Made by a program: the position numbers and the translations under genes
Notes under the pieces: generated by a model
The model's input: only the letters and a program-made list of their open reading frames with translations
Databases searched by the model: none
Told to the model about the DNA's origin: nothing
Assembly: GCA_024811115.1 (NCBI GenBank)
Contig: JAKOGH010000755.1
Span: 62,001-126,000, forward strand
DNA: 64,000 nt
Reading direction: 5' to 3'
DNA from: Terana coerulea
Lineage: Eukaryota > Basidiomycota > Agaricomycetes > Polyporales > Phanerochaetaceae
Part shown: piece after piece, positions 35,974 through 48,496 of the stretch
Layout: each line of letters begins with the position of its first letter
Position numbering within the stretch: the first letter of the stretch is position 1

Positions 35974-37476
35974 ATGGCTACTCTCAGACACTGCGCACGA
36001 GCATTTCGTCCCCTCAAATTATATCCCGCCCAAGTCCGCGCCGCGCCACAGTTTCAATGGCAAAGGACGCAGCTCAGAGGTCAAACGAGGTAATCGACAC
36101 CGTCTTGAACAACCTTCTTCTGCGCGGAGGCCAAAACTCGTCGACCCGTCTCCAGATTCGCTGTTAGAGGATGAGTCGGACTCATTTGGCCTGCGGTCGG
36201 GCGAACCATCTCCCGAACGCTCGCCGCAGTCGGCCGCGCCGACATACTTGCACGTCGACTATATCCCACCAAACGCCACGGACAACGAGTTACGGGCGAC
36301 TTTTGCGGGTCATGGCAGTGTCAGAGCGACGGTCATAAATCCCGCGGAAGGAGGCCGGAAGTATAGGACGGGAGTCGTACATTTTCACAACGCGAATGAC
36401 GTGAAGGAAATACTCGCCCTCGCGGACCTGCGCCGCGAAGACCGTGGGCCGGCCATGTTCTGGTTGATCACCTCTATCGGCCACAAATATGCTCTCAGGA
36501 TTTCTGCAGCGACAGCTGGGGAAGTGTTAACACACTCCAAGCCGTCACGGACGCTCTACATTCGAGGCGTAGGTCGCCAGCTCACCGAAAACCAGCCAGC
36601 GAGAGTGGTGAAAATCTTCAGCGCGTTTGCTCAAGTGCTTGATGTCAGGATGGGTGCGTGGTGCTTGGTATGTGAATACGTTGTACCTCGCGTCACTTAC
36701 GTTTTTCCTAGCTGAACATCACAGCTACGTTGACGTTGAGTCAGTGGAAATCGCGGTCAAAGTCATGCGGGAGCACGAACAGACTCCGTTCGAATACGCC
36801 GGCAATCGACTCGATTTGGACTACGCGGTAGTCGATGCCGAGTCTGCTTCGCGTCGGACACTTCTCATTACTCGCTTCCACGGTGGAGAGCCACGAGTGC
36901 GAGAGCACCTCGCCCGCTTCTCGGATCCCATCACAGCAATTCACTGTTGTGCGTATAGGACTACATATTCAATTTCTGTTCTCGACGCTCATGACGTGGC
37001 TCAGCACATTCACAGAAATATGACGACGATATGGCGTTCGTCCACTTCCGTACGACAGCGGACGCTGAAAATGCACATGCGTACTGTCGCCAGGAGCACC
37101 CCATGCTATCAGTTAGATTCGCCCGCTCTGAATCAGCGCCCATGAATGCACAATGGGCAGACGTACCGCCCTCAGATACCCTTGTTATCACAGGATTTGG
37201 TGGCAGCAAGTACGAGCTCAGGAGACACTTCCACGACTTCAGGCACCACGTCAGGGACGTCCGCATACGTATGTCGTCACGCTAGCTATATCTTTCTTCC
37301 GTCGTTGACTCGCTCCTGCAGCCGCTAAACTTGAGACCGAAGGGCGTTATGACTTTGTGTTCCTTCAGTTGAACTCGGGCGATGATGCTGTGAAGGCCAG
37401 AGAGCGTTTACAGAGCTGCTCCGAGTTCCGTGTTCGCTTTGCTGCGCCTGACGCAAATCCTGTTTTGCTTAGCTGA
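35974..37476 (+). CDS. Multi-RRM protein 3, probably mitochondrial, 431 aa
   Basis: Five exons (35974-36089, 36130-36653, 36712-36948, 37005-37268, 37322-37476) join in frame to 431 residues. The leader MATLRHCARAFRPLKLYPAQ is basic, free of acids and amphipathic, as for mitochondrial import. RRM units: TYLHVDYIPPNATDNELRAT with VVHFHNANDVKEIL; RTLYIRGVGRQLTENQPARV with SYVDVESVEIAVKVM; RTLLITRFHGGEPRVREHL with MAFVHFRTTADAENA; and DTLVITGFGGSKYELRRHF with FVFLQLNSGDDAVKA. The same intron position splits three of the four units. By family it should bind RNA, perhaps in mitochondrial RNA maturation or translation; no named orthologue is recognised. The first intron is only 40 nt. Unlike the first RRM gene of the cluster, all frames hold. 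Confidence 0.8.
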
Positions 37477-37957
37477 AGCACTTGTGGTTAAGCTGGTGTA
37501 CTAATAACATGGCTAGCGTGTTACCATCACGAATTCGAGCTCAGATACTTTCCTCTATAGGAAGGCGAAAGCTTGGTGGCGTTTGTGGTCCGAGAAGCTC
37601 GCAGGCGTTTACGTTGTTAGTCACTTACTCCCACACCCTCGCCGAATAATCAACTATATCAAGCCAAGCATCACGCTACTACAACTGCAAAGTATACCAA
37701 CCTTCTTACAGCCGGTGATGCATTCATTTCAGGTTTCTGGTGGAATCGCACAAGGTCCTGCGGGGCTTGAAAAGCATGAGTCAGAGTTGTGCTATGGTCT
37801 ATATTTATAACAAGTCGACTACGCCTTGTTGAACCATGTAAGTTCCCACAGTCTACAGATAAAGGTATCAAAGGACTTGATCATGTGACCTTGGTTCGAT
37901 AGCAGACACCGCGGCTTGATCTCGCCTGCTCGTCGTCCAGGACCACCACCACGAAAC

Positions 37958-40900
37958 ATGCAGTCCAGTAGGGAAGGCCTCTGCAGCGGCAACGGTCTGT
38001 TTGACCTGTCCTCAGAGTGTGTGCGGGATTCCTGGTCCGCTCTGGTTCCCATAACGTTCATCGTTCTCGTATGTCTCACGAGTACACCACTTCCCACGAC
38101 TATTCGGCGCATCCTTTCTGTCGTGAAAGAGCCATTTAGATTGTTCTTGCCCCTTCCGGAAGCCGAAGCACTCATCTCTGGCGACTTCACCTCGGAAGCT
38201 ATCGAGGCTCCCACTCCGCCTGGCCCTCTCTGGCGCGTTGTGATCCTTGCGCTCATTGCTCTCGCGGAAACCCTCACTTGGTTGATCATTGGGTCCTACC
38301 GCTTTGCTACGCAGCCAGATGTCATTTGGGACGATATACAACCTTTCCTGGTGGCAGCAGCCTGGCTATATGCGACGGTTTGTCCGATAGCACGACCAAG
38401 CGCAACTCCACCCTTCGACCTCTTCATACTGTTTATTCTACGCCTCGCCTTCTACGTGCTGAGCGTTGGAGGCATTCTCTACGACCATGCCCTGGATGGG
38501 GTTCCACTTCCGGGACCGTGGATGATCACCGGACACGCCTTGAATTTGGTTGCGATCATCAGTGTGCTGGCAGTAATTTTGAGCATGCCGCTCGCAGTGC
38601 CCAGTCGCAGATATAACAGCGAGGATATAGTGAGTTTGAACCTCTTCTGCGACTTTTGTAGATCTCATTTCATGTTCAGGATAAAAGTGCATCCCCCGAG
38701 GACTACACTTCACTCTGGGGCTGGGCAACCTTCGTCTGGGTAAACCCGCTCATCTCCCGTGGTACCCATGAAACATTGAACGAGGATGACGTCTGGAATC
38801 TCAGCCCCACCATACAATCCCGACCAGTATACCTCAAGTTCATGGCCGGGAAGAAAGCTACATTACTCCGCACGCTCTGGGCTGCGAACTCGCTCGATTT
38901 GATCCTGGACTTCGTGCTGACGTACGTCAGCGTCGTGCTTCAATATCTGGGGCCCTTCTTCCTCAAGCGGATCTTGGATTCCCTTGAAGTTCGAGACGAC
39001 GAAGACGCACAGGCGCGGGCGCGAAAGATGTCACACGCGTACATCTACGCGCTCCTCATGTTTCTGTGCACGGTTGGCCGTGCCCAATCCGATTTGCAGC
39101 ATCTGTGGTATTGCCGACGGGCTTTTACGCGGATCCGTTCAACACTTATGACCGCCGTCTACGACAAGGCCCTGAAGCGGAAAGACTTTTCTGGCATCGT
39201 CGACAAGGACACTGCAAAAGCGAAGGATAAAGGCCCCAAGAAGGAAGGCAAGCCATCGTTAGATGACCCGTATTAGACAGGTCTGAATCTCCTGCCATAG
39301 ATATAAAAGGCGACAACCCGAAGGCTGGCGCAGACGTTGGCAAGATTGTGAATATCATGGCCTCGGATACAAACATGATTGCGGGGCTTACGGCCAATTT
39401 GTTCTTCTTATACTCCTGTAAGTCGCCGTCAACTTGGTTCAGGAATAGCGCCTTATTGGTGTCATGGCTACGTTAGCACCTTTCGAGATCTTGGTTGCAG
39501 GGATTTTCCTGTATCAGTACGTGGAACTTCGTGAATGCTCTCTTGTCGAGCTCTGACGTAGCTGGATAGGCTCCTCGGCGTATCTGCATTTGCTGGCGGC
39601 GTTGTACTTCTAATTGGGTGGCCGCTTAACAGCCTGGTTGCAAAACGATCTGCGCGAATCTACAAGGGGCTATCGACTGCTAGAGATAAGCGGATGGGTG
39701 TTTTGAACGAACTTATCTCCGCGGCAAGTCATTTCGCTACATTTCTCCACGTCATGCAAGCTGATAACAATTGATATCTCATAGGTAAAGTTCATCAAAT
39801 TCTTCGCATGGGAGGATCGTTGGATTCAGAAAACCCTGGGCGCTCGTGGTGTCGAGCTAGAGTGGTTGGTCAAATGTGGGCGTCTCTATTGGACTTTTGA
39901 AGCACTACGTTCAACGTCGTTCTGCGTTTAGCTCGCCTGAACAGCGTACTGTTCGCATTAATATGGAGCATTGCGCCAATCCTTGTCTCAGTCATTGCTT
40001 TCCTCGTGTACGTGGTGCAGGGTAACCAACTCACTGTTGGCACGGCGTTTACAGTGCGTCTTCATTTCTTGTATCTTTACAACATCCCGACGGAAATATC
40101 TTCCTAGGCCATTGCGTTGTTTGGCATGATTCGGTACGTATTTTTATACATTCTTGCAGAAGCGAAGTTGGAGTTCATACCTCTGCAAAAGTCAACCCTT
40201 GAATGTTATCCCGACGTTCATTGTTCAGCTCATGCAGGTACGGCAATCGCTGTTCATTATACATCCATACTTAGCGGTGAATCAACAGACCCGTGTCGCT
40301 CTGGATCGCATTGTGACTTATCTCGACGAGGAAGAAGTAGACGATCAGGTGTCTAGTCTCAAGAAAAGCAAGAGCGCTGTGACTCAGGAGGAGCCAGAGG
40401 GATTAGGGATTGAGCATGGGTACTTCAAGTGGAACGAGGTCGAGCAGTCCAAAGAGCACCCGAAGAAGGGTGCGAAAAGGCACAGTCTGGCGACAATGGC
40501 AATGACGGCGGTGTCGATGATGCCCTCACACCTGCCGAAAGCGCCTCTATGACGGAGCCACTTCAAGAGCGTCGGTTTGAGTTGGCCGACATTAACATCA
40601 TCTTCCCTGAGCGCCAGCTGACGGTTGTCACCGGACCTACGGCCAGCGGGAAGACCGCGCTCTTGGTAGGTACCTGGAGACGGATTGGTGCATCATGCTA
40701 ACATGACTTGTGAAACTGTAGATGGCTTTGCTTGGGGAGATGACTCGTCTGGAAGGTCGCCTCATCATGACGAAGAACCCTCTTGCTATAGACGAATTCG
40801 GGCTGCAGCATGCTATTTCCTATGCCGCTCAGTCGCCTTGGCTCCGGCATCAGTCTATCAAGGATAATATTTTGTTCGGGTGCCCATTCGATGAGGCCAG

Positions 40901-43900
40901 ATATGAAGAGGTCATTGAATGCTGCGCGTTGCTTCCGGACCTTCAGATGCTGGAAGAAGGGGACGCTACTGAAATTGGTGCTCGGTCAGTTTTGTTGTTT
41001 CACACGGGTGCAATAGTTTCTGATCATTTTAACAGTGGTGTCAGTCTTTCGGGTGGTCAAAAAGCCAGGTAAGTCCAACGGCTTGACCCGCGAGGTGATG
41101 ATTAACAATGTTGCAGGGTCGCTCTTGCTCGCGCTGTCTACACCGTGCGTCTCGTTTCTGCCCGACTTTGACTCAAGCTGAATCCATCTTTTAGCCAACA
41201 AAATACCTCTTGCTGGACGATCCGTTGAGCGCTGTAGTGCGTACATAGTCATGATGCTATCGTGAATCCAATGCTGATTTTAATGCAGGACAGCCACACT
41301 GCGCGCTTCTTGTTCGACAAGCTCTTTTGTGGCCCCCTGCTCGCCAACCGCACAGTCGTACGGAAACATTCGTTATATTTCGTGCCTTCCTCATTGACCG
41401 ATTTATTGGCAGATACTTGTGACTCACCACGTCGAGCTCGTGCTGCCCGGCACGCACTACCTCGTACGCATGCTGGACGGCCGTATCGACACTCAGGGCA
41501 CACTGGCGGACCTCCGTTCGCGAGGCGTGCTAGACGAGATTGCGCATGAAGAGGCAGTAGAAGCGCACAAAGAGGAGCAAGCGGTCGAGGATGCTGAGGT
41601 GGCCACTGTCGATGCTGCGAAGGTTCCTGAACCAGAGGGAGCTGAGCAGCCTGCCAAGACTGTGCCGCGCAAGTTGATCGAGAAAGAACATCGCGAGACT
41701 GGTACCGTCAAATGGGCAATTTACAACACGTATTTGAAAGCTTCGTGAGTGCAGCCTTGTGCATACGCGGTGTTGGATTGACTAAAAGCGTGCAGGTCGT
41801 ACTGGACTTGGGCAATTCTGGTTTTCCTCATCATTTTGTATCAGCTGTTGGGTGTCTCCGAAAAATTCTGGATCAAGGTATGTCCTCGTCTTTATCAGTT
41901 ACGCACGGGATCCTGATGGATATAGATTTGGGGAGATGCATATGGGGGTAGTGCTCAGACTCCCGTGACCAGCGTAAACGCGTTGCAATCGTCTTGGGTT
42001 TTGGGACGTCAAATCCCTCTCGAAAACGAATTCCTCGCTGGTCACCTACAAAATCACTATTACGCTGGCTCAGGCCTCCCAGCATATACCACGAAATCCG
42101 ACTGGCCTCGTGCTCAAGCCCATCCACTCTTCTACATTGGCATTTATGCGCTCATCTCGTTCGGTGCGGCGTTCGTGAGCATCTCCAATACCATTATACA
42201 ATATACTGGCGCTCTGAGGGCATCTCGAATACTGTTCAAACGCCTTTTGGTGTCAGTAGTCAGAGCTACGATGCGATGGCATGACACCACTCCTCAAGGT
42301 AAGTGTATATCCAGTAATCGACGAATGTTTGCTTGACACTTACGGTCTAGGACGAATGTTGAACCGTTTTGGCAAGGTGTGTTTTCTTTCCTTTCTTGCG
42401 TCTTTCGTTAGTCATGCCTATTTTCGATAGGATGTCGAGACAGTTGATACATCACTGGCAAGCTCGCTACAACGCGTCAATTCATCCCTTGCCAACTTTG
42501 CGGCCTCTGCTCTCACCATCATGTGGGTACTCTGTGTTTTTCTCCGCCCGTGTCTGTTGCTCACTTGATCCCTCAGCGTGATCTTCCCGCTATTCATATT
42601 CCCTTCTAGTGTCTTTGGCTATATCTATTACCGCCTTGCTGTCGGTTACCTCAATACGGGCCGTGACTTGAGACGCATGGAGTCCACCAACCGCAGTCCT
42701 ATCTACGCCAACTTCGGGGAGCTCCTGGAAGGAATAGTCACAGTTCGCGCGTTCTCAGCGGAACAGCGCTTCTTTGAATTCCACACGAACAAAATCGACG
42801 TCACAACGAAAGTTTGTAATATCATCCTTTCCTGATTCCTTTTTCTGACAAATGTGCCCCCAGATGTGGTACATGTTCTGGATGACGAATCGATGGCTTC
42901 TCCTACGATTCGACAGTCTCGGTGCCTTGGCTGTCTTGACCACTACGCTTTTTGCCTTGTCAGGCTATGTGGACGCCGGTCTAGCCGGTGTGTGTATCAC
43001 GTCGGCAATGGCCTATACTTCGAGTGTCTATTGGGCCTGTCGATTCTGGACATTACTGGAGCTTGATCTAAAGTGCGTCTCCACCTCCATACGCGGCAGG
43101 GCTTGTCTGAGCAGAGTTTTGCCCCAGCTCTGTGGAGCGTGTCGTCGAGTATCTCGACCTGCCTCAAGAACCGCCCGCCGTCATCGAGTCCAGTCGCCCT
43201 CCAGCGTACTGGCCGTCTACTACAAGCCCAAACAGCGAAGCGATGCTGTCCGTCGAAGACCTGAAGATCAAGTATGCCCCAGATTTGCCTGAGGTGCTGC
43301 GTGGAATATCTTTCCAGGTTAAGGCCAAGGAGCGCGTCGGTTTGCTCGGACGGACGGGTAGCGGCAAGTCCACCCTGGCAATGAGTATCCTTCGATTTGT
43401 ACGTTACTACCACCTCGCTCAATAAACATATATATGGAAGCTTACCGTCCACTACAGGTTGACCCGTCCGAGGGGCGTGTCGTTATCGACGGAATCGACA
43501 TCTCTACTATTGGTCTGCATGACCTCCGGTCCAAGATTGTGAGAGCAAATTCGCCCTTTACTATACTGAGGTGATGCTAATTGCCTGCGACGCAGACATT
43601 TATCCCACAAGATGCGACGTTGTTCTCTGGAACCTTACGCGACAATTTGGATCCTTTTGGTGGGCTATTGTGCATCTTTCAGTTGTCATTCGCCTAATAA
43701 ACACTCGTCACAGGCGAACACGAAGACAGCGAATGTTTGGACGTTCTGTACCGCGTACAAATGATCACCGAAGGTCAAGCTGCTTCTCAAGGACCATCAA
43801 GAGAACCATCGCGCCCGGCTTCCGTTCATGGCATCGAGCGAGAGGATACGCTCAGCACTACTGCCGCGTCTGCGACAAGTATCTCTCCATCTGGTACTGA

Positions 43901-44376
43901 GGTCGAAAGCAAAGCTCAGATCACTCTCGAGACGCAAGTTTCCGCGGGAGGTACAAACTTCTCGCAAGGGCAAAGGCAGCTCATCGCGATGGCGCGTGCT
44001 CTGCTACGTCGGAATAACATCATTGTACTCGACGAAGCAACGTCCAGCATCGACTTCGCAACGGATGCGAAGATTCAGAAGACAATCAGAGAGGAATTCA
44101 ACGACTCGCTGCTTTTGACCAGTGAGTGCCACTGCCACTACAACGTGTGTGCCAACGTTCAATCTTTGTACAGTTGCTCATCGTCTGCGTACGGTCATCG
44201 ACTATGATCGACTCATTGTGTTGGACAACGGCGAACTGGCTGAGTTCGACACGCCTTATAACCTGATTCAGAAAGAGGGTGGTATTTTTCGCAGTATGTG
44301 CCTGAAGAGTGGCACGTTCGCGGAACTGGAGGTGGCGGCGAGGGACAAGGCTGTGTCGGAGGCCAAAGCCGCTTGA
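37958..44376 (+). CDS. ABCC-family (MRP/Yor1-type) ABC transporter 2, one frame break
   Basis: Paralogue of ABCC transporter 1 along its whole length, with the same intron positions. Exon 1 is 37958-38629, exon 2 38680-39247, exon 3 from 39301. TMD0 (about 38000-38600), TMD1 (38850-40110), NBD1 with Walker [12 protein letters not shown] near 40640, signature [10 protein letters not shown] near 41045 and Walker [13 protein letters not shown] near 41205, linker, TMD2 (41750-43080), NBD2 with Walker [10 protein letters not shown] near 43350, signature FSQGQRQ near 43965, Walker [13 protein letters not shown] near 44025 and switch VAHRLRT near 44175. Two introns use GC donors (39248 and about 39725). 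Between 40440 and 40480, in the variable loop before NBD1, the frame shifts by one base: the upstream frame ends in a stop at 40550, while the downstream frame carries NBD1. No intron rescues it. Pseudogene or single-base sequence error. A conjugate or drug exporter by family. Confidence 0.8.
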
Positions 44377-45548
44377 GAGAGTATTACAACGCGAATTCAA
44401 TATTGGGGAAATGCGAGTGCCTATAATATGTCATGCAAATCTATGCAACGTTATATTCACGGAATATCCTAGACCGAGGTGCCAGACTCAAACCTGCCCC
44501 CTCAAGGTGCACAGCCAATTGTGAAGGCGCCTATTATTCCTTTGTGGCGTCGCGGGAATCACCGAAGGCGATGTGCGCGTAGCCGCGTTCCTCGCGACTC
44601 TCCTCTTCACCACGACTATCTTGACCAGCTATTGAGTGACGTTCAGCTACTCGGTTCTATTTGTTTCCATGGCCCACAGGAAGCTTTGCAAATCGATAGC
44701 CATTGCACCTCATGCCGTGCGTATACCGCTGCACTTCAACTCCACGTAGAGCATAAAATTGAGCTGCAGTGCTCTCAAGACTTGGGATTATCCCTCTCTT
44801 CGTGCATACACAATAAGTACGTATTATACTCATCAATTAATCGAGAAATTCTCGCTAAGCATATACGTCCTAACGTTTCAGCGGCCCATTACCCCTTGAC
44901 AAATCCCCAACACCTGGCAGCAGCCCCACCGACCTCGGACAAGTCCAACTGTACCACAGTCTCACTGCTTGATCCAACACAAGAGGTCATGCGACACATT
45001 GGCTCTGAAACGTGTCTTGTCATCGACAACTCTACCCTCATGACTGTCTATTGTGAGTGGAGTACATATTTCTATGCACCGCCTTTCACCTGTGAGTTTG
45101 ATGTATTAATTCCTCTTTGCATCATGTCAAAATATACTGACAGCTCTCTATGTCCTATGTAGATCACATGTTGCAGCGCGACCCTAGACCTTCGCCAGAT
45201 GCAGACAGTTTCGAGCTGAAAGTATCACCGACCGAGCACAGCGCCCATACTAATATCTTGGCACTTGTTTGGCGCCGCGTGCTTAGCCTTTCCGGTGCGT
45301 TCTACGCACTCTCGCCGCTCGCCTATTGTGAGTTCTGTCATGATTTGCCAGCGACAGGCACTCATTCGCTGATGGTCGCGGGGTGCCTTGACCGTTCCGA
45401 ACAGCCAGTATAATGGCCCCTGGTGGCGGACGCTGGCCCCAGAAGTTGTTAAATGGGATGAACACGGCGTACATTCGTGTCTAGAATATCTCAGCTTTGA
45501 CCCCTCGAGCTCTGTGCCACACGGGCAAAGGCCGCTATCGAGAAGAAC
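44377..45548. other. Region with unresolved coding potential
   Basis: A plus-strand segment at 44545-44640 reads as a membrane helix (EGDVRVAAFLATLLFTTTIL) in one frame while a different frame is open from 44479 to 45162. Neither can be joined to a family I know. It may be the remains of a membrane protein gene or of the 3' region of the transporter. No repeats or RNA genes were seen. Confidence 0.3.
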
Positions 45549-46736
45549 ATGCTTGCCTCAATCCTCATTGCCTTTGCCTGCGTAATGCTTACGCCGGCGG
45601 CCGATGTGCCTGGCAGACCCTTCACCCTCTCATTCATTGCTGGTAATATCACACCCTTGAAGCCTTCAACCCTCCGATCCCAGCAAGGGCGGGACACCAG
45701 GGGCAACCGCCACGTCATTCGAGGCCTACTTGTTCGCCAATCCTGTCCTTCTGGATTCGGTGTATGCCGCGATGTGTTTGAGCAGTGCTGCCCTTTGAAC
45801 GGAGACTGCTGTTCTGACGGAGGTTCGTTACAAGGCGACCATTCGACATGTTAGAGCTGGATTAATCTTCTTGGATTAGGGTGCTGCGATTCGGGTCAAT
45901 GGTGTTGGGATGGGGGTTGCTGTCTGACGAGCGAGAACGGATGCGACGGTGAGTCCAGTGCTTGTCTGGGGTATTCATCGGGCTGGCTACGTTTCTAGGC
46001 GGAGGTTGCTGCGACAAGAGGTTACTTTTGTCGTCGTTGGGGATTCTGATTCACGCTGACCGGTTTTCTACAGCGAGTATTGCGCGGTCTCTCCGTCCGG
46101 GAAAACCGGATGCTGCCCGAACGGACAGATTTGTTCCGGGGAACCTCAAGGTCCGCAATGCGATCCCGGCTACGTTCCATGTGCAGACTTCGACTTCTGT
46201 TGCCGTATGTTGCTCGACATGCTCTCCGTTAGCATGATATACTAATGCGACTTTTGTCAGTATCTGGCTATACTTGTTTCGTAGACGGCAATGGGAACGA
46301 TAAATGCCGCGCCCCGGGGTCGGCGACCACCGTTGCCAGCGGTTAGTAAAAGACTCTCAAACATTTTTCCCCTAACGTAAGAGGCTTAATAGTACCGGCA
46401 ACTCATACCTCCTCGACTTCTGTTGAGGTCCCAACGCCGCCCGCCACCACGTTCACGCCAGCGCCGGTTCACACTCCAACTAGTTCAGCCTCCACGCCAA
46501 AAGTCGTCGTCTCGTCCATGCCTGCGCAAGACCCCTCACAAACAAACTCTACTGGTGCCACGAAGAGTACAGTAGCGGGCGCGTCTGCTGCTGCGAGCGG
46601 CATCAGCAGCGCGGCACAGACGTTGAACACTGGCGTCGGCTCTGGTGTGGGTAATTCTGCGTCTAGGATGCATACTGAAATCATCCAGATGAAGCTCTCG
46701 TACATCTTGGTTTGTCTTTTTGCGCTGTGCATCTAG
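45549..46736 (+). CDS. Secreted Cys-rich protein with GPI-anchor signal
   Basis: Begins MLASILIAFACVMLTPAADV, a signal peptide. The mature part has clustered cysteines in the pattern CPSGFGVCRDVFEQCCPLNG-DCCSDGG, continued in later exons with GCCDSGQWCW, GGCC, GKTGCCPNGQICSG and CDPGYVPCADFDFCCP. A Thr/Ser/Pro/Ala-rich stalk follows (46395-46660), then a hydrophobic C-terminus MKLSYILVCLFALCI typical of GPI transfer. Such CCxxG-rich, granulin- or chitin-binding-like surface proteins are common in mushrooms and are placed at the membrane or cell wall. About six exons; I did not fix every border. No enzymatic motif is present. Confidence 0.75.
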
Positions 46737-47390
46737 TCTGGGGAACGGCAGACGTGTGGACTTAGTGTCTAGCGTGGACTCCGGATATTCGAGACGTACT
46801 CTTGAAGTTAGTACTTACTACGCTCTGAGTGCTTAGTTGATTTTCTGTACTCTGCTATATGAGGATTATTTCGTGGTTGATTCATGTGGCCTCCCATGAG
46901 GATATCAGGAAGATGCATACTCTGGTCGACATTACATGCATGTATTGACTGGTAATAGTGCGGGAGAACCAACGGTACGACGCTGCCAACGAACCACCGA
47001 ACCTTCCTTTTCGGGGAATCGGTGCCTCCAGCGTCTACCCTGCGATGACCCGCTCGGGTGCAGAATTGGTCGTCACAGCCACTCTCTCGCGACTGCCTCG
47101 ATGTGGTTACAAGACTCACAGGCATCGCACAGGCCCGCCGTTATTCCCATGGTGGAGATGTCTAAACGGACTGCGCAGCTGCGGAGGTATGTTTCGTAGT
47201 CTCCTGCCACTGCATCACCCGTTTCTTACTCACGCCGCACATGACCTGTCCTAGATAACCTCTCATAACATGCATCGCCCTTTTCACTTCCACTAAACCA
47301 CTATCCGCTCGCCGTATGGGCCAGCGAAGACCCTTTTTCTTGTCAGCCTACCGCCCTTGAGGTCGCAGCGGGGACACCAGGTCTAGGAGA
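46737..47390. other. Intergenic region, no recognised gene
   Basis: Overlapping open frames on both strands (46808-47125 minus, 46936-47254 plus) have no family signal. This is most likely the 3' UTR of the GPI protein gene and the promoter of the next gene. Confidence 0.4.
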
Positions 47391-47824
47391 ATGAGGATGA
47401 TTGATACAAGGTGCGTGGAGACTCTCCGCACTACGGAGGCATACCCATCACTCACAGCCTCCACCTTGGTTACTAGTTCTTTCGTCTGGCTCGGCCTTGT
47501 TGGATCGGTATTCATTGGCCTTGTCTTCACGGTATACAAGTCAAGAACGCGGGCAGCGGCTGCACAGCTGCACCAACCGCGACAACGGCAGGTCCGCCCG
47601 GAGCTATGGGATGTGCATGTGTCGCCGGAAGATTTGGAGGCGGGAAAGGCATCGGAGGGGAGTACGAGAAGGTGGAACGAGATCTTGGTGCGTTGCTTGT
47701 CCTCGTTTCAAGCGCTGCGTCTCACCTGTCCGTGTTGGTACGATAGCCACTTTCCCTAGGCGTGACTGCGCAGCAAGCTGAAGCGGACAGCCAGAAGAAG
47801 TCTGATTCTGCACGAACAGGGTGA
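47391..47824 (+). CDS. Small single-pass membrane protein, 124 aa
   Basis: Two exons (47391-47687 and 47747-47824, intron 59 nt with GT-AG) join in frame. Residues about 22-46 form one transmembrane helix (LVTSSFVWLGLVGSVFIGLV), followed by a basic stretch YKSRTRAAAA and a polar cytosolic tail rich in Gln, Arg and Glu that ends DSARTG. The positive residues after the helix suggest an inside C-terminus. No family is recognised. The start could be further upstream in an unseen exon. Confidence 0.5.
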
Positions 47825-48496
47825 GTAAAGAGTTGATATGCACTGCTTGCTTGCACCCACACGCGCCATCGAAGATTCACATCGAGATTCCGTCGGTGGG
47901 AGGCTACGCCCTTCAAGCCTCCGGAGACTCGATCCCACGCTCCTAGTGAAGCCCAAGTGACCACAATCATCCTGCTACCCCAACCACGAAATCAGAAGAC
48001 ACATAATCCATCTGACGGTCAAGACATGCAGGACGGAACGTTAGGACGAGACTACGCAATTGGGACTCTTTCGGTTTATGGTCCGCCGTCCGGGGCACTA
48101 CTGCCATCGACCACTTCATGACATCGTAACGCTTATATACGCGACACCTCTGTATTCTGATACTTTTATATCTAATTTCAGCGAGCCCGCAACCATACCC
48201 ATAGTCTGATCGCTCCTGGCCCCTCACATTCCCCAGCGATGCGCGTCCACCAAAACCGGAGGAGGTAATACTCACGCCAAATATCTTCCATCCCACTGAG
48301 CAATCAGCGCAGCTAAACATTTGCATTAAACTCTTCCCGACAGAAGTCGCCGCCAAAGACGCATCCGCCACACACCACCGCAGTCGGCCGAAAATAGGCA
48401 CACTCGCACACGAAAGACGGAAGCTCCTCAGCAAGCCATTTCATTAAGGTATTCACCGATCATCCACAAGCTCATTACAAATATGCTAAACTCCGT
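47825..48496. other. Intergenic region, no recognised gene
   Basis: A minus-strand open frame of 155 codons (48434-47967) is present but has no domain, signal or splice context I recognise. The region is the 3' flank of the precursor gene that ends at 48497. Confidence 0.35.

Noticed and set aside
35411..36715. One 434-codon plus-strand frame as a single gene
   Set aside because: Its first half is antisense to RRM protein 2. The real gene starts at 35974 in another frame with a mitochondrial leader and enters this frame after a 40-nt intron.
47967..48434. Minus-strand open frame of 155 codons
   Set aside because: No recognisable domain, no splice-consistent neighbours, and it lies in the 3' flank of a well-supported gene.
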